Origin: DAOTXL01 sp034435455
GTDB taxonomy: Bacteria; Chloroflexota; Anaerolineae; JAAYZQ01
Length of the DNA: 64,000 nt
Direction: 5' to 3'
Assembly: GCA_034435455.1 (NCBI GenBank)
Contig: DAOTXL010000103.1
Location: 1-64,000, forward strand
The position numbers and the translations under genes are program-made. The notes beneath the pieces were generated by a model. The model saw nothing but the letters and a program-made list of their open reading frames with translations. It searched no databases and was not told where the DNA came from. Shown here piece by piece: positions 27,317 to 34,462 of the stretch (position 1 is its first letter; each line of letters starts with the position of its first letter).

Positions 27317-27322
27317 TATTAT
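27317..27322 (+). promoter_or_regulatory. -10 element of the putative activated dnaK promoter
   Basis: TATTAT with no recognisable -35; the operator boxes cover that position. The predicted start is near 27329, just before a palindromic repeat that would form part of a 128-nt dnaK leader. Confidence 0.45.
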
Positions 27323-27331
27323 CCAGCCTTG

Positions 27332-27419
27332 GAGCCTATCCGAAAACCTGGGGGGCAGGCTTCCCGGCCTGTCCGGCCGGCCTGGAAAGGCCGTCCTACA
27401 CCCGTTCTCAGATAGGTCC
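27332..27419. repeat. 88-bp palindromic repeat, copy A (GAGCCTATCCGAAAAC family)
   Basis: The ends GAGCCTATCCGAAAAC and GTTCTCAGATAGGTCC are inverted repeats. Inside are two small hairpins around GGGCAGGC..GCCTGTCC and GGCCTGGAAAGGCC. Related copies are at 39505-39579 and 48161-48231. It lies in the predicted 5' leader of dnaK. No CIRCE element (TTAGCACTC/GAGTGCTAA) is present in this gap. Confidence 0.78.
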
Positions 27420-27456
27420 TTAGTCCGGAAGAGAGAGTTGTAGAGGGAGGGAAAAA

Positions 27457-29364
27457 ATGGGGAAAATTATTGGGATTGACCTGGGAACCACCAACAGCGT
27501 GGTGGCCGTGATGGAAGGCGGCGAGCCAACCGTTATCCCCACCGCGGAGGGCGGGCGGCTCTGCCCGTCGGTGGTGGCCTTTACCAGGAACAATGAACGG
27601 CTGGTAGGGCAGACGGCGCGGCGACAGGCCGTGGTCAACCCGGATAACACCGTCTATTCGATCAAACGGCTGATGGGCCGTCGCTTTGACGATCCAGAGG
27701 TGGTCAAAGCCCGCAAGGTGCTGCCCTACAAGATCGTCCAGGGCCGGGCCGGCGATGCCCGGGTCTACCTGCCGCAGACCGGCCGGGAGTACACCCCCCA
27801 GGAGATCTCGGCCATGATCCTGCGCAAGCTGAAAGAGGATGCCGAAGCCTATCTGGGCGAGCCGGTGACCCAGGCGGTGATCACCGTGCCGGCCTACTTT
27901 AACGATAGCCAGCGCCAGGCAACCAAAGACGCGGGCCAGATCGCCGGCCTGGAGGTGCTGCGCATCATCAACGAGCCGACGGCGGCCTCGTTGGCCTATG
28001 GGCTGGATAAGAAAGAGGCCGAGACCATCCTGGTCTTTGACCTGGGGGGCGGCACGTTCGATGTGTCTATCCTGGAGGTCGGCGAGGGGGTGGTCGAGGT
28101 CAAGGCTACCAGTGGCGATACGTTCCTGGGCGGCGACGATTGGGATCAGCGGATTGTGGACTGGGTGGCCGACGAGTTCAAAAAGGACCAGGGCATTGAC
28201 CTGCGCCAGGACCGCCAGGCGTTGCAGCGGTTGAAGGAAGCGGCAGAGAAGGCCAAGATCGAGCTTTCGACGGTGCTGGAAACCGAGATCAACTTGCCTT
28301 TCATCACCGCCGATGCCAGCGGCCCCAAACATTTGCAGATCAAGCTCACCCGTGCTAAACTGGAACAGCTCACCGAGGACCTGGTGCAGCGTTGCCGGGG
28401 GCCGTTCGAGCAGGCGCTCAAGGATGCCAGGCTCACCGCGCGGGATATTGACGAAGTGGTGTTGGTGGGGGGTGCGACCCGCATGCCCATGATCCAGAAC
28501 CTGGTGCGCCAGTTGACCGGCGGCAAGGAGCCACACAAGGGGGTCAACCCTGATGAAGTGGTGGCGGTGGGCGCGGCGATCCAGGCGGGTGTGCTGGGCG
28601 GCGAGGTGAAGGATGTGCTGCTCCTGGATGTAACGCCGCTGACGCTGGGCGTGGAGACGCTGGGCGGGGTGATGACGCCCCTGATCGAGCGCAACACCAC
28701 CATCCCGGTGCGCAAGAGCGAGCTGTTCAGCACGGCCGAGGATGGCCAGACGGCGGTTACCATCCATGTCCTGCAGGGCGAGCGGACGATGGCCGCGGAT
28801 AACATCACCCTGGGGCGCTTTAACCTGGAGGGCATCCCGCCAGCGCCGCGTGGCGTGCCCCAGATCGAGGTTACGTTCGATATTGATGCCAACGGCATCC
28901 TCAACGTGACGGCGCAGGACAAGGCCACGGGCCGGGCGCAAAAGATCACCATCACCGCCAGCACCAACCTGAGCAAGGAGGAGATTGAGCGCAAGGTCCA
29001 GGAAGCCAAACGCTACGAGGCCGAGGACCGGCGCCGCCGGGAGCTGGTCGAGGCGCGCAACGCCGCCGACCAACTGATCTACCAGACCGAAAAGGTGCTG
29101 CGCGACCTGGGTGACAGGGTGCCTGCCGGCGACCGGTCCCGCATTGAGGAGATCATAGAAGACCTGAAACGGGCCCAAAAGGGCGAGGACACGGCGCGCA
29201 TTCGCCAACTGACCGAGCAGTTGCAGCAGGCCAGCTATGCCATCGGCCAGCAGATGTACGCGCAGCAACAGGCCGGCGCCGGTGGCTATGGCCCAGGGCA
29301 GCCGCCTCACGGCAGCGGTCCGGCGGGTGAAGAGTTTGTAGATGGCGAGTTCCGCGAGGTATAA
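27457..29364 (+). CDS. dnaK: Chaperone DnaK (Hsp70)
   Basis: 635 residues. It is an ATP-driven chaperone working with the GrpE and DnaJ encoded next to it. The actin-like ATPase domain (1-380) starts GIDLGTTNSVVAVMEGGEP and has VPAYFNDSQRQATKDAG, FDLGGGTFDVSILEVG and VLVGGATRMP. The linker DVLLLDVTPLTLG is canonical. The substrate domain covers about 385-600, with a lid and a Gly-rich tail ending GEEFVDGEFREV. GGGAGGG precedes the ATG. It is the first gene of a probable dnaK-grpE-dnaJ-usp operon. Confidence 0.98.
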   Translation: MGKIIGIDLGTTNSVVAVMEGGEPTVIPTAEGGRLCPSVVAFTRNNERLVGQTARRQAVVNPDNTVYSIKRLMGRRFDDPEVVKARKVLPYKIVQGRAGDARVYLPQTGREYTPQEISAMILRKLKEDAEAYLGEPVTQAVITVPAYFNDSQRQATKDAGQIAGLEVLRIINEPTAASLAYGLDKKEAETILVFDLGGGTFDVSILEVGEGVVEVKATSGDTFLGGDDWDQRIVDWVADEFKKDQGIDLRQDRQALQRLKEAAEKAKIELSTVLETEINLPFITADASGPKHLQIKLTRAKLEQLTEDLVQRCRGPFEQALKDARLTARDIDEVVLVGGATRMPMIQNLVRQLTGGKEPHKGVNPDEVVAVGAAIQAGVLGGEVKDVLLLDVTPLTLGVETLGGVMTPLIERNTTIPVRKSELFSTAEDGQTAVTIHVLQGERTMAADNITLGRFNLEGIPPAPRGVPQIEVTFDIDANGILNVTAQDKATGRAQKITITASTNLSKEEIERKVQEAKRYEAEDRRRRELVEARNAADQLIYQTEKVLRDLGDRVPAGDRSRIEEIIEDLKRAQKGEDTARIRQLTEQLQQASYAIGQQMYAQQQAGAGGYGPGQPPHGSGPAGEEFVDGEFREV

Positions 29365-29389
29365 GGAAGGCTCCGGCCGGGTGGAGGGG

Positions 29390-29950
29390 ATGGATAGAGT
29401 GATGAGGATTCCGGTGAAGGAGGTGCAGCCCGCCGTACCTCAGGGTGAGGGCGGCGGGCCGCTGACCGCCGTTCCCGATGAGGGTCAGGGCCGGCCCCCG
29501 GTGGCCGCCGCCGGCCATATCCAGGAGGAGCTGCAGGACTGGCGCGACCGGGCGCTGCGCCTGCAGGCCGAAATGGACAACTATCGGAAGCGTCAGCAGA
29601 GGCTGGCTCAGGACCAGATCGAAACGGAGCGTCGGCGGCTGTTGCACGCCTTCCTGGCCCTGGTAGATGATCTGGAGCGGGCCCTCGGCCAGCCTCCTGG
29701 CAGCGACGGGGGGCTGCGCCAGGGCGTCGAGTTGACCCATCGGGCGGCGCTCCAGTTTTTGCAGCAGGAAGGGGTGGAGCGGCTTGAGGCCCACGGCCGG
29801 CCGTTCGATCCGGCCTGGCAGGAGGCGGTCGGCACGGTGGACCACCGCCACACCGATGCTGCCCTCAACACGGTGGCCCAGGTGCTGGAACCGGGCTACC
29901 GTCTGGGAGAGCAGTTGCTCCGCCCGGCCAGGGTCATTGTCGCGGTGTAG
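29390..29950 (+). CDS. grpE: Nucleotide exchange factor GrpE
   Basis: 186 residues from the ATG at 29390. It releases ADP from DnaK. A disordered N-terminus is followed by a long coiled-coil helix (QEELQDWRDRALRLQAEMDN, YRKRQQRLAQDQIETERRRL). The C-terminal beta-wing domain has GRPFDPAWQEAVGTVDHRHT and VLEPGYRLGEQLLRPARVIV. The start is uncertain: an ATG at 29342 overlaps dnaK by 23 nt, and another lies at 29402. GGAGGGG just before 29390 favours it, though the spacing is short. Confidence 0.93.
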   Translation: MDRVMRIPVKEVQPAVPQGEGGGPLTAVPDEGQGRPPVAAAGHIQEELQDWRDRALRLQAEMDNYRKRQQRLAQDQIETERRRLLHAFLALVDDLERALGQPPGSDGGLRQGVELTHRAALQFLQQEGVERLEAHGRPFDPAWQEAVGTVDHRHTDAALNTVAQVLEPGYRLGEQLLRPARVIVAV

Positions 29951-30029
29951 GACAGAGGCCCGTCTCCGGGCGACGGGCACAATAGGGGCATGACCCTCAC
30001 AGCGTCTGGCTTGCGGTTGGAGAAGGGGA

Positions 30030-30971
30030 ATGGAATACAAGGATTACTACAAAATCCTGGGCGTAGACAAGACCGCTACGGATAAAGAGATCAAGCGGGC
30101 CTTCCGCCGCCTGGCCCGGCAGTGCCATCCCGACATGAATCCCAACGACCCCAGGGCGGAGGAGCGTTTCAAGGAGATCAACGAGGCCTATGAGGTGCTC
30201 TCTGATCCGGAAAAGCGCCGCAAGTATGACCAACTGGGGGCCGACTGGTATCAATGGCAGCGCATGGGGGGGCAGCCGGGCGACTTTGACTGGAGCCGTT
30301 GGACCGGGGGGATGCCGGGTGGGCGGGTGCATGTCCGCTACGGCACGGCAGAGGACCTGCGCGACCTCTTTGGCGACAGCAGCCCCTTTTCCGACTTTTT
30401 CAGCCAGATCTTTGGCGGTCCCGACCTGGGTGGGTTCCAGCGCCGGATACGGCCACAAAAGGGGCAGGACTATGAGCAGCCGATCGAGATCAGCCTGCAA
30501 GAGGCGTATCATGGCACGAGGCGGGTAATCCAGAAGGATGGGCAACGCCTTGAGGTCAAGATCCCGGCCGGTGCCAGGACCGGCACCCGGGTGCGGGTGA
30601 GCGGCGAAGGGGCAGCCGGGGTGGCTGGTGGGCCGGCCGGTGACCTGTATCTGCAGGTGACCGTCCTGCCCGATCCCCGTTTCGAGCGCAAGGAGGATGA
30701 CCTGTACGTCACCGTCTCCGCTGACCTGTACACGATGGTCCTGGGGGGGGAGGTGCGGGTACCGACCCTGGAGGGAGAGGTAGTCCTGACCATCCCGCCG
30801 GGGACGCAGAATGGCCGTACCTTCCGGCTGCGGGGCAAGGGCATGCCCCACCTGCGCCACCCGGAACAGCACGGCGACCTGTACGCCAAAGTCGAGGTGC
30901 GGCTCCCGACGCGGCTGACGGCCCGGCAGCGGGAGCTGTTCGAGGAGCTGCGGCGGAGCGGCGCATTCTGA
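30030..30971 (+). CDS. DnaJ-family co-chaperone without zinc finger (CbpA-type)
   Basis: 313 residues. The J domain at 1-70 has the HPD motif (H33-P34-D35 in CHPDMNPND) that stimulates DnaK ATPase. A G/F-like linker follows, then C-terminal domains I and II (QDYEQPIEISLQEAYHGTRR, LYVTVSADLYTMVLGGEV, LRGKGMPHLRHPEQHGDLY). No CxxCxGxG zinc repeats are present, so this is a type II J protein. As the only J protein in the dnaK operon, it is likely a main DnaK partner here. A GAAGGGGA site precedes the ATG. Confidence 0.94.
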   Translation: MEYKDYYKILGVDKTATDKEIKRAFRRLARQCHPDMNPNDPRAEERFKEINEAYEVLSDPEKRRKYDQLGADWYQWQRMGGQPGDFDWSRWTGGMPGGRVHVRYGTAEDLRDLFGDSSPFSDFFSQIFGGPDLGGFQRRIRPQKGQDYEQPIEISLQEAYHGTRRVIQKDGQRLEVKIPAGARTGTRVRVSGEGAAGVAGGPAGDLYLQVTVLPDPRFERKEDDLYVTVSADLYTMVLGGEVRVPTLEGEVVLTIPPGTQNGRTFRLRGKGMPHLRHPEQHGDLYAKVEVRLPTRLTARQRELFEELRRSGAF

Positions 30972-30989
30972 TCAGGAGGACGGAAAGCC

Positions 30990-31409
30990 ATGTTTCGCAA
31001 AATCCTCTTTGCCAATGAAGGGTCATCGGCGGCGGATCGGGCGCTGCTCTACGTGGAGCATCTGGCCCGGCAGAGCGGGGCCGAGGTGATTGTGCTCCAT
31101 GCCTACGAAGTGCCCCAACGCTACGCTCTGACCGATGTGTACGATGAACTGTGTGCCGGGTTTGAAAAGGCGGCCTGGGCGGTGGTGGATGATGCCGTGG
31201 AGGAGTTGGAGAAGGGAGGGGTGTCCTCGCGGGGGATCATCCGCCAGGGGCCGGCAGCGCGCGCCATTCTGGAGGTGGCCGATCAGGAGAACGCCTCGCT
31301 GATTGTCTTGGGCACACGGGGGCCGTCCAGTGCAGCGGAGTTGCTGTTGGGCAGTGTCAGTACCGAGGTGCTACGCTTTGCCCGCTGTCCGGTAATGGCC
31401 GTGCCCTGA
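30990..31409 (+). CDS. Universal stress protein (UspA family)
   Basis: 139 residues, single Usp domain. It has KILFANEGSSAADRALLYVE at the N-terminus and the ATP-binding motif GTRGPSSAAELLLGSVST near the C-terminus (G-2x-G-9x-G-S), so it should bind ATP. It begins 18 bp after the dnaJ-like gene with GGAGG before the ATG. It is probably the last gene of the chaperone operon, which links it to stress expression. Confidence 0.9.
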   Translation: MFRKILFANEGSSAADRALLYVEHLARQSGAEVIVLHAYEVPQRYALTDVYDELCAGFEKAAWAVVDDAVEELEKGGVSSRGIIRQGPAARAILEVADQENASLIVLGTRGPSSAAELLLGSVSTEVLRFARCPVMAVP

Positions 31410-31440
31410 GCCCTGCCGGTGGGGGGGCACCTTCCCCTCG

Positions 31441-31534
31441 AAGCGCAGTTCACGCCCCTGGGAGGACACAAAGCCCATAAAAACCTCTGCACTCTCTGCG
31501 TCTCTGTGGTGAATGATTAAATTTGTCAGTCAAC
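31441..31534. repeat. Degenerate intergenic repeat ending in TTAAATTTGTCAGTCAAC
   Basis: It contains GGACACAAAG and CTCTGCGTCTCTGTGGTG, resembling the ends of the 18573-18681 element. It ends in TTAAATTTGTCAGTCAAC (31517-31534), an 18-mer repeated exactly at 46591-46608. It lies between usp and the HtrA gene; no clear promoter was recognised here. Confidence 0.5.
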
Positions 31535-31574
31535 TAGCTGGGGGCCTTGAACACCGTCGAAAAGGAGCAGAATT

Positions 31575-32771
31575 ATGGAGAATCCTGGGCGGACCAGAGG
31601 AAAGTGGGTGGTATTTCTGCTGCTGACCGCGGCTTTGCTCAGTTGTTCCCTGCCCGACAACCTCTCCGGGCTGGTTGTCCCCACTGCCACCGCCACGTTG
31701 ATGCCGGCCCCCTCGCCGACACCGCCGCCATTGACCTCCCGACCGCCATCGGCCGGTGCGCTGGCCCTGGAAGAGGAGATCATCCGCGTGTACGACAGCG
31801 CCAGTCCGGGGGTGGTGAACATTACCAACCGCAGTTACGCCTACGATTTTTTCTTCCGGCCGGTACCCCAGGAGGGCACCGGCTCCGGCTTTGTCTATGA
31901 CACCGAGGGGCACATCGTCACCAACTATCACGTGATCGAGGGCGCCGACGAGCTGTACGTGACGCTGCCCGACGAAACGACGGTCCGGGCCGACGTTGTG
32001 GGTGCGGACCCCTCCAACGACCTGGCCGTGCTCCGGGTAGACGTGCCGCCCGATGCGCTGCACCCGGTTCCCCTGGGCGAGTCGAGCAGCCTGCGGGTGG
32101 GCCAGTTCGTGGTAGCCATCGGCAACCCCTTTGGATTTGAGCGCACGCTGACGGTAGGGGTGGTCAGTGCCCTGGGGCGGGTGATCGAAAGCCCCGATCA
32201 GAGCTTTATCGGGGAGATCATCCAGACCGATGCGGCCATCAATCCCGGCAATTCGGGTGGGCCCCTGCTGGACCTGGAGGGGCGGATCGTGGGGGTGAAC
32301 ACCGCCATCGTCAGCCCCAGCCAGGCCTCGGCCGGGATCGGGTTTGCCGTGCCGGCCGATACGGTGCGGCGGGTCGTCCCCGAGCTGATCGCCCGCGGCT
32401 ACTATCCCCATCCCTGGCTGGGCATCGAGTATGTGTGGAACCTGACCTCCGATCGGGCTCAGCTCCTGCGGCAGGTGGGGATGGAGGTGCCGGTCGAGAC
32501 GGGGGTGTTGATCATCGCCACGTCGCCCGGCGGCCCGGCCGACAGGGCCGGACTGCGCGGCGGACAACGGCAGGTCCGGATCGGCCGCACCATCCTGCCC
32601 ATCGGCGGCGATATCCTGACGGCGATTGATGGCCAGCCCATTGCCAGCGACCGGGACCTGGGCCGCTATCTCGACCTGCACGCCCAGGTGGGCCAGACGG
32701 TCCAGGTCACCGTCTGGCGCGAGGGCCAGGAGCTGACCGTGCCGGTTGTGCTGGCCGAGCGCCCCCGCTAG
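31575..32771 (+). CDS. HtrA/DegP-like serine protease lipoprotein with PDZ domain
   Basis: 398 residues. The N-terminal helix WVVFLLLTAALLSC is a lipoprotein signal with lipobox LLSC (C24), so the protein is probably membrane-anchored outside the cytoplasm. A Pro/Thr-rich linker follows. The trypsin-like domain (about 65-275) has the triad H119 (IVTNYHVIEGAD), D149 (DPSNDLAVLRVD) and S227 (NPGNSGGPLLD). A PDZ domain covers about 290-395 (GVLIIATSPGGPADRAGLRG). It degrades misfolded exported proteins. AAGGAG supports the ATG. Its 3' end overlaps the convergent ridA by 4 bp. Confidence 0.94.
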   Translation: MENPGRTRGKWVVFLLLTAALLSCSLPDNLSGLVVPTATATLMPAPSPTPPPLTSRPPSAGALALEEEIIRVYDSASPGVVNITNRSYAYDFFFRPVPQEGTGSGFVYDTEGHIVTNYHVIEGADELYVTLPDETTVRADVVGADPSNDLAVLRVDVPPDALHPVPLGESSSLRVGQFVVAIGNPFGFERTLTVGVVSALGRVIESPDQSFIGEIIQTDAAINPGNSGGPLLDLEGRIVGVNTAIVSPSQASAGIGFAVPADTVRRVVPELIARGYYPHPWLGIEYVWNLTSDRAQLLRQVGMEVPVETGVLIIATSPGGPADRAGLRGGQRQVRIGRTILPIGGDILTAIDGQPIASDRDLGRYLDLHAQVGQTVQVTVWREGQELTVPVVLAERPR

Positions 32772-33172
32772 TGGCAGCCGCCCTCACAGTCGCAGGCCAG
32801 GGCTACCGCCTCGATCTCCACCCGGCCGCCCAGCGGCAGGGCTGCCGCCTGGACCGCCGAGCGGGCCGGCGGGTTTTCGGGAAAAAATTCGGCATAGACG
32901 GCGTTCATGCGGGGGAACTCGCCCATGTCGGCCAGAAAGACGGTGGTCTTGACCACGTGCTTGAGGCAGGAACCGCCGGCCTCTAGCACGGCCTTGAGGT
33001 TCTCCAACGCCTGACGGGTCTGCGCCTCGATCTCCGGTCCGGCGAACTCTTTGCGGCCGGGCACCAGGCCCAACTGCCCGGCGGTGAAGAGGAAATCGCC
33101 GGCCCGCACCGCCTGGGAGTAGGGGCCCACGGCTGCCGGGGCCTTGTCGGTGGTGATGATCTGTCTGTCCAT
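32768..33172 (-). CDS. ridA: RidA family enamine/imine deaminase with Cys-rich tail
   Basis: 134 residues. RidA hydrolyses reactive 2-aminoacrylate and related enamines. Family motifs: APAAVGPYSQAVRAGDFLFT, the catalytic Arg R104 in NPPARSAVQ, and Glu in GGRVEIEAVA. The C-terminus ends CDCEGGCH (C127, C129, C133, H134), an extension not usual for RidA that could bind a metal. It overlaps the convergent HtrA gene by 4 bp, so antisense effects are possible. Confidence 0.92.
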   Translation of the reverse strand: MDRQIITTDKAPAAVGPYSQAVRAGDFLFTAGQLGLVPGRKEFAGPEIEAQTRQALENLKAVLEAGGSCLKHVVKTTVFLADMGEFPRMNAVYAEFFPENPPARSAVQAAALPLGGRVEIEAVALACDCEGGCH

Positions 33173-33215
33173 TCAGGTTCCCTTTCTTGAATATAAACAG
33201 CGGATGGTATCCCCT

Positions 33216-33236
33216 GGGCAGCCGCGAGGGCTGCCC
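33216..33236 (-). terminator. GC-rich hairpin after the epimerase gene
   Basis: GGGCAGCC (33216-33223) pairs with GGCTGCCC (33229-33236), immediately beyond the stop codon of the epimerase gene. No U-run follows, so termination is uncertain. Confidence 0.4.
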
Positions 33237-34301
33237 CTACAATTCGACCGTACAGCCCAGGCCCGGCACGTCGCGGGCCACCAGCCACCCCTCCTCGAAG
33301 AAAAAGCCGGGTCGGGTGGGGTCGTTCACCAGGTCAAAGTGGCCGTCCAGGTCGCCGTAGCGGACGTTGAGGCTGCTCAGGGCCAGGCCCAACCCGGCGG
33401 CGATGAGCAGCGCCGGCTCGTTGATGCAGCCGACCATCGTCGCCAGGCGGGCGGCGCGGGCGATGGCGTCCACCTGGCGGGCGCAATGCAGGCCGCCGCA
33501 GGTGGCCAGTTTGACGCTCAGGCCGTGGGCGGCGCGGCGATGGGCGATCTCCAGCGCCGAAGAGGGGTCGGTCAGGCTCTCGTCGGCCAGGATGGGCACC
33601 GGGCTGTTCTCCGTCACCTGGCGCAGCGCCGTGAGGTCGGCTGCCGGCGTCGGCTGTTCCAGCATCTCCACCTTGCCGGCCAGGGCGCGGGCCACATCCA
33701 GCGCCTGCTGGACGGTGTAGCCCTGCTCGGCATCCAGGCGCAAGGTCAGGGCCGGCAGGGCGTCGTGCACCGCCCGTACCCGCTCCACATCCTCCTCAGG
33801 GTGGAGGCCCCCCTTGAGCTTCAGGATGCGAAACCCCTGCCGGGCGCGCTCCTGGGCCATCTCCACCGTCTCTTTGAGGGGAGCCAGGCTGAGGGTGATG
33901 GAGGTCTGGATACGATGGCGGTAGCCGCCCAGCAGCCGGTAGAGGGGCAACCCGGCGGCCAGGCCCAGCAGGTCGTAGAAGGCGATGTCAAAGGCGCAGC
34001 GGACCGACGGGGTGCCCTCGGTCAGGGGGGCCAGCTCGGCCAGGGCGAACTCGGTGTTCAGCGGGTTGAGGTCCAGGGCACGGTCGGCACAGGCCCGGCA
34101 GGCGCGGAGCACCTGCTCCGCCGTCTCGCCGGTGAGGGCCGGGTCAAAGGCAGCGCAGCCCCAGGCCACCTGCCCCCCGCGGGTTTCGATGCGCACAAAG
34201 GCGCACTGGATGCGCTCCACCTCAGCAGGATGGGTCGCTGCCCGGTAGGGCAGCCGCAGGATCAGCTCGATCGGTACGACTTCTACGTGCGTGATCTGCA
34301 T
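33237..34301 (-). CDS. Enolase-superfamily enzyme, probable dipeptide epimerase (mandelate racemase/MLE subgroup)
   Basis: 354 residues. The capping domain is at about 1-120 and the modified TIM barrel follows. Catalytic KxK is K161/K163 (ILKLKGG), metal ligands D190 (LRLDAEQGY), E215 (MLEQPT) and D240 (LADES), and the second-side lysine K264 (VKLATCGG). This pattern is that of L-Ala-D/L-Glu and related dipeptide epimerases; o-succinylbenzoate synthase or muconate cycloisomerase are less likely alternatives. Epimerases of this kind help recycle peptidoglycan peptides or use dipeptides. It has its own promoter at 34347-34375 and a GGGGAGG ribosome site. Confidence 0.83.
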   Translation of the reverse strand: MQITHVEVVPIELILRLPYRAATHPAEVERIQCAFVRIETRGGQVAWGCAAFDPALTGETAEQVLRACRACADRALDLNPLNTEFALAELAPLTEGTPSVRCAFDIAFYDLLGLAAGLPLYRLLGGYRHRIQTSITLSLAPLKETVEMAQERARQGFRILKLKGGLHPEEDVERVRAVHDALPALTLRLDAEQGYTVQQALDVARALAGKVEMLEQPTPAADLTALRQVTENSPVPILADESLTDPSSALEIAHRRAAHGLSVKLATCGGLHCARQVDAIARAARLATMVGCINEPALLIAAGLGLALSSLNVRYGDLDGHFDLVNDPTRPGFFFEEGWLVARDVPGLGCTVEL

Positions 34302-34346
34302 GGCTCACCTCCCCTTTCCCTGCCACACCGCAGTCGTTGTGCTTTT

Positions 34347-34375
34347 ATTATAGCCGGAATCGGCCTCGAAAGCAA
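34347..34375 (-). promoter_or_regulatory. Promoter of the dipeptide epimerase-like gene
   Basis: On the minus strand TTGCTT (34370-34375), 17-bp spacer, TATAAT (34347-34352). It is divergent from the penicillin acylase promoter. Confidence 0.65.
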
Positions 34376-34395
34376 TTGAGGCGGGAGTGTATGCT

Positions 34396-34424
34396 TTGAC
34401 ATTTACAGGCGAACATGCTACAAT
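34396..34424 (+). promoter_or_regulatory. Promoter of the penicillin acylase gene
   Basis: TTGACA (34396-34401), 17-bp spacer, TACAAT (34419-34424). The predicted start near 34431 leaves a 32-nt leader containing GGGGAGGAGG. Confidence 0.85.
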
Positions 34425-34462
34425 TGGCGGGCTTCTCATAACTTTGGGGAGGAGGAAGAGCG

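Noticed and set aside
27173..27456. CIRCE (HrcA) operator upstream of dnaK
   Set aside because: No TTAGCACTC-N9-GAGTGCTAA or close variant could be found.
27319..29310. 663-codon minus-strand open frame opposite dnaK
   Set aside because: Antisense to a fully conserved dnaK; long antisense frames opposite dnaK are a known artefact.
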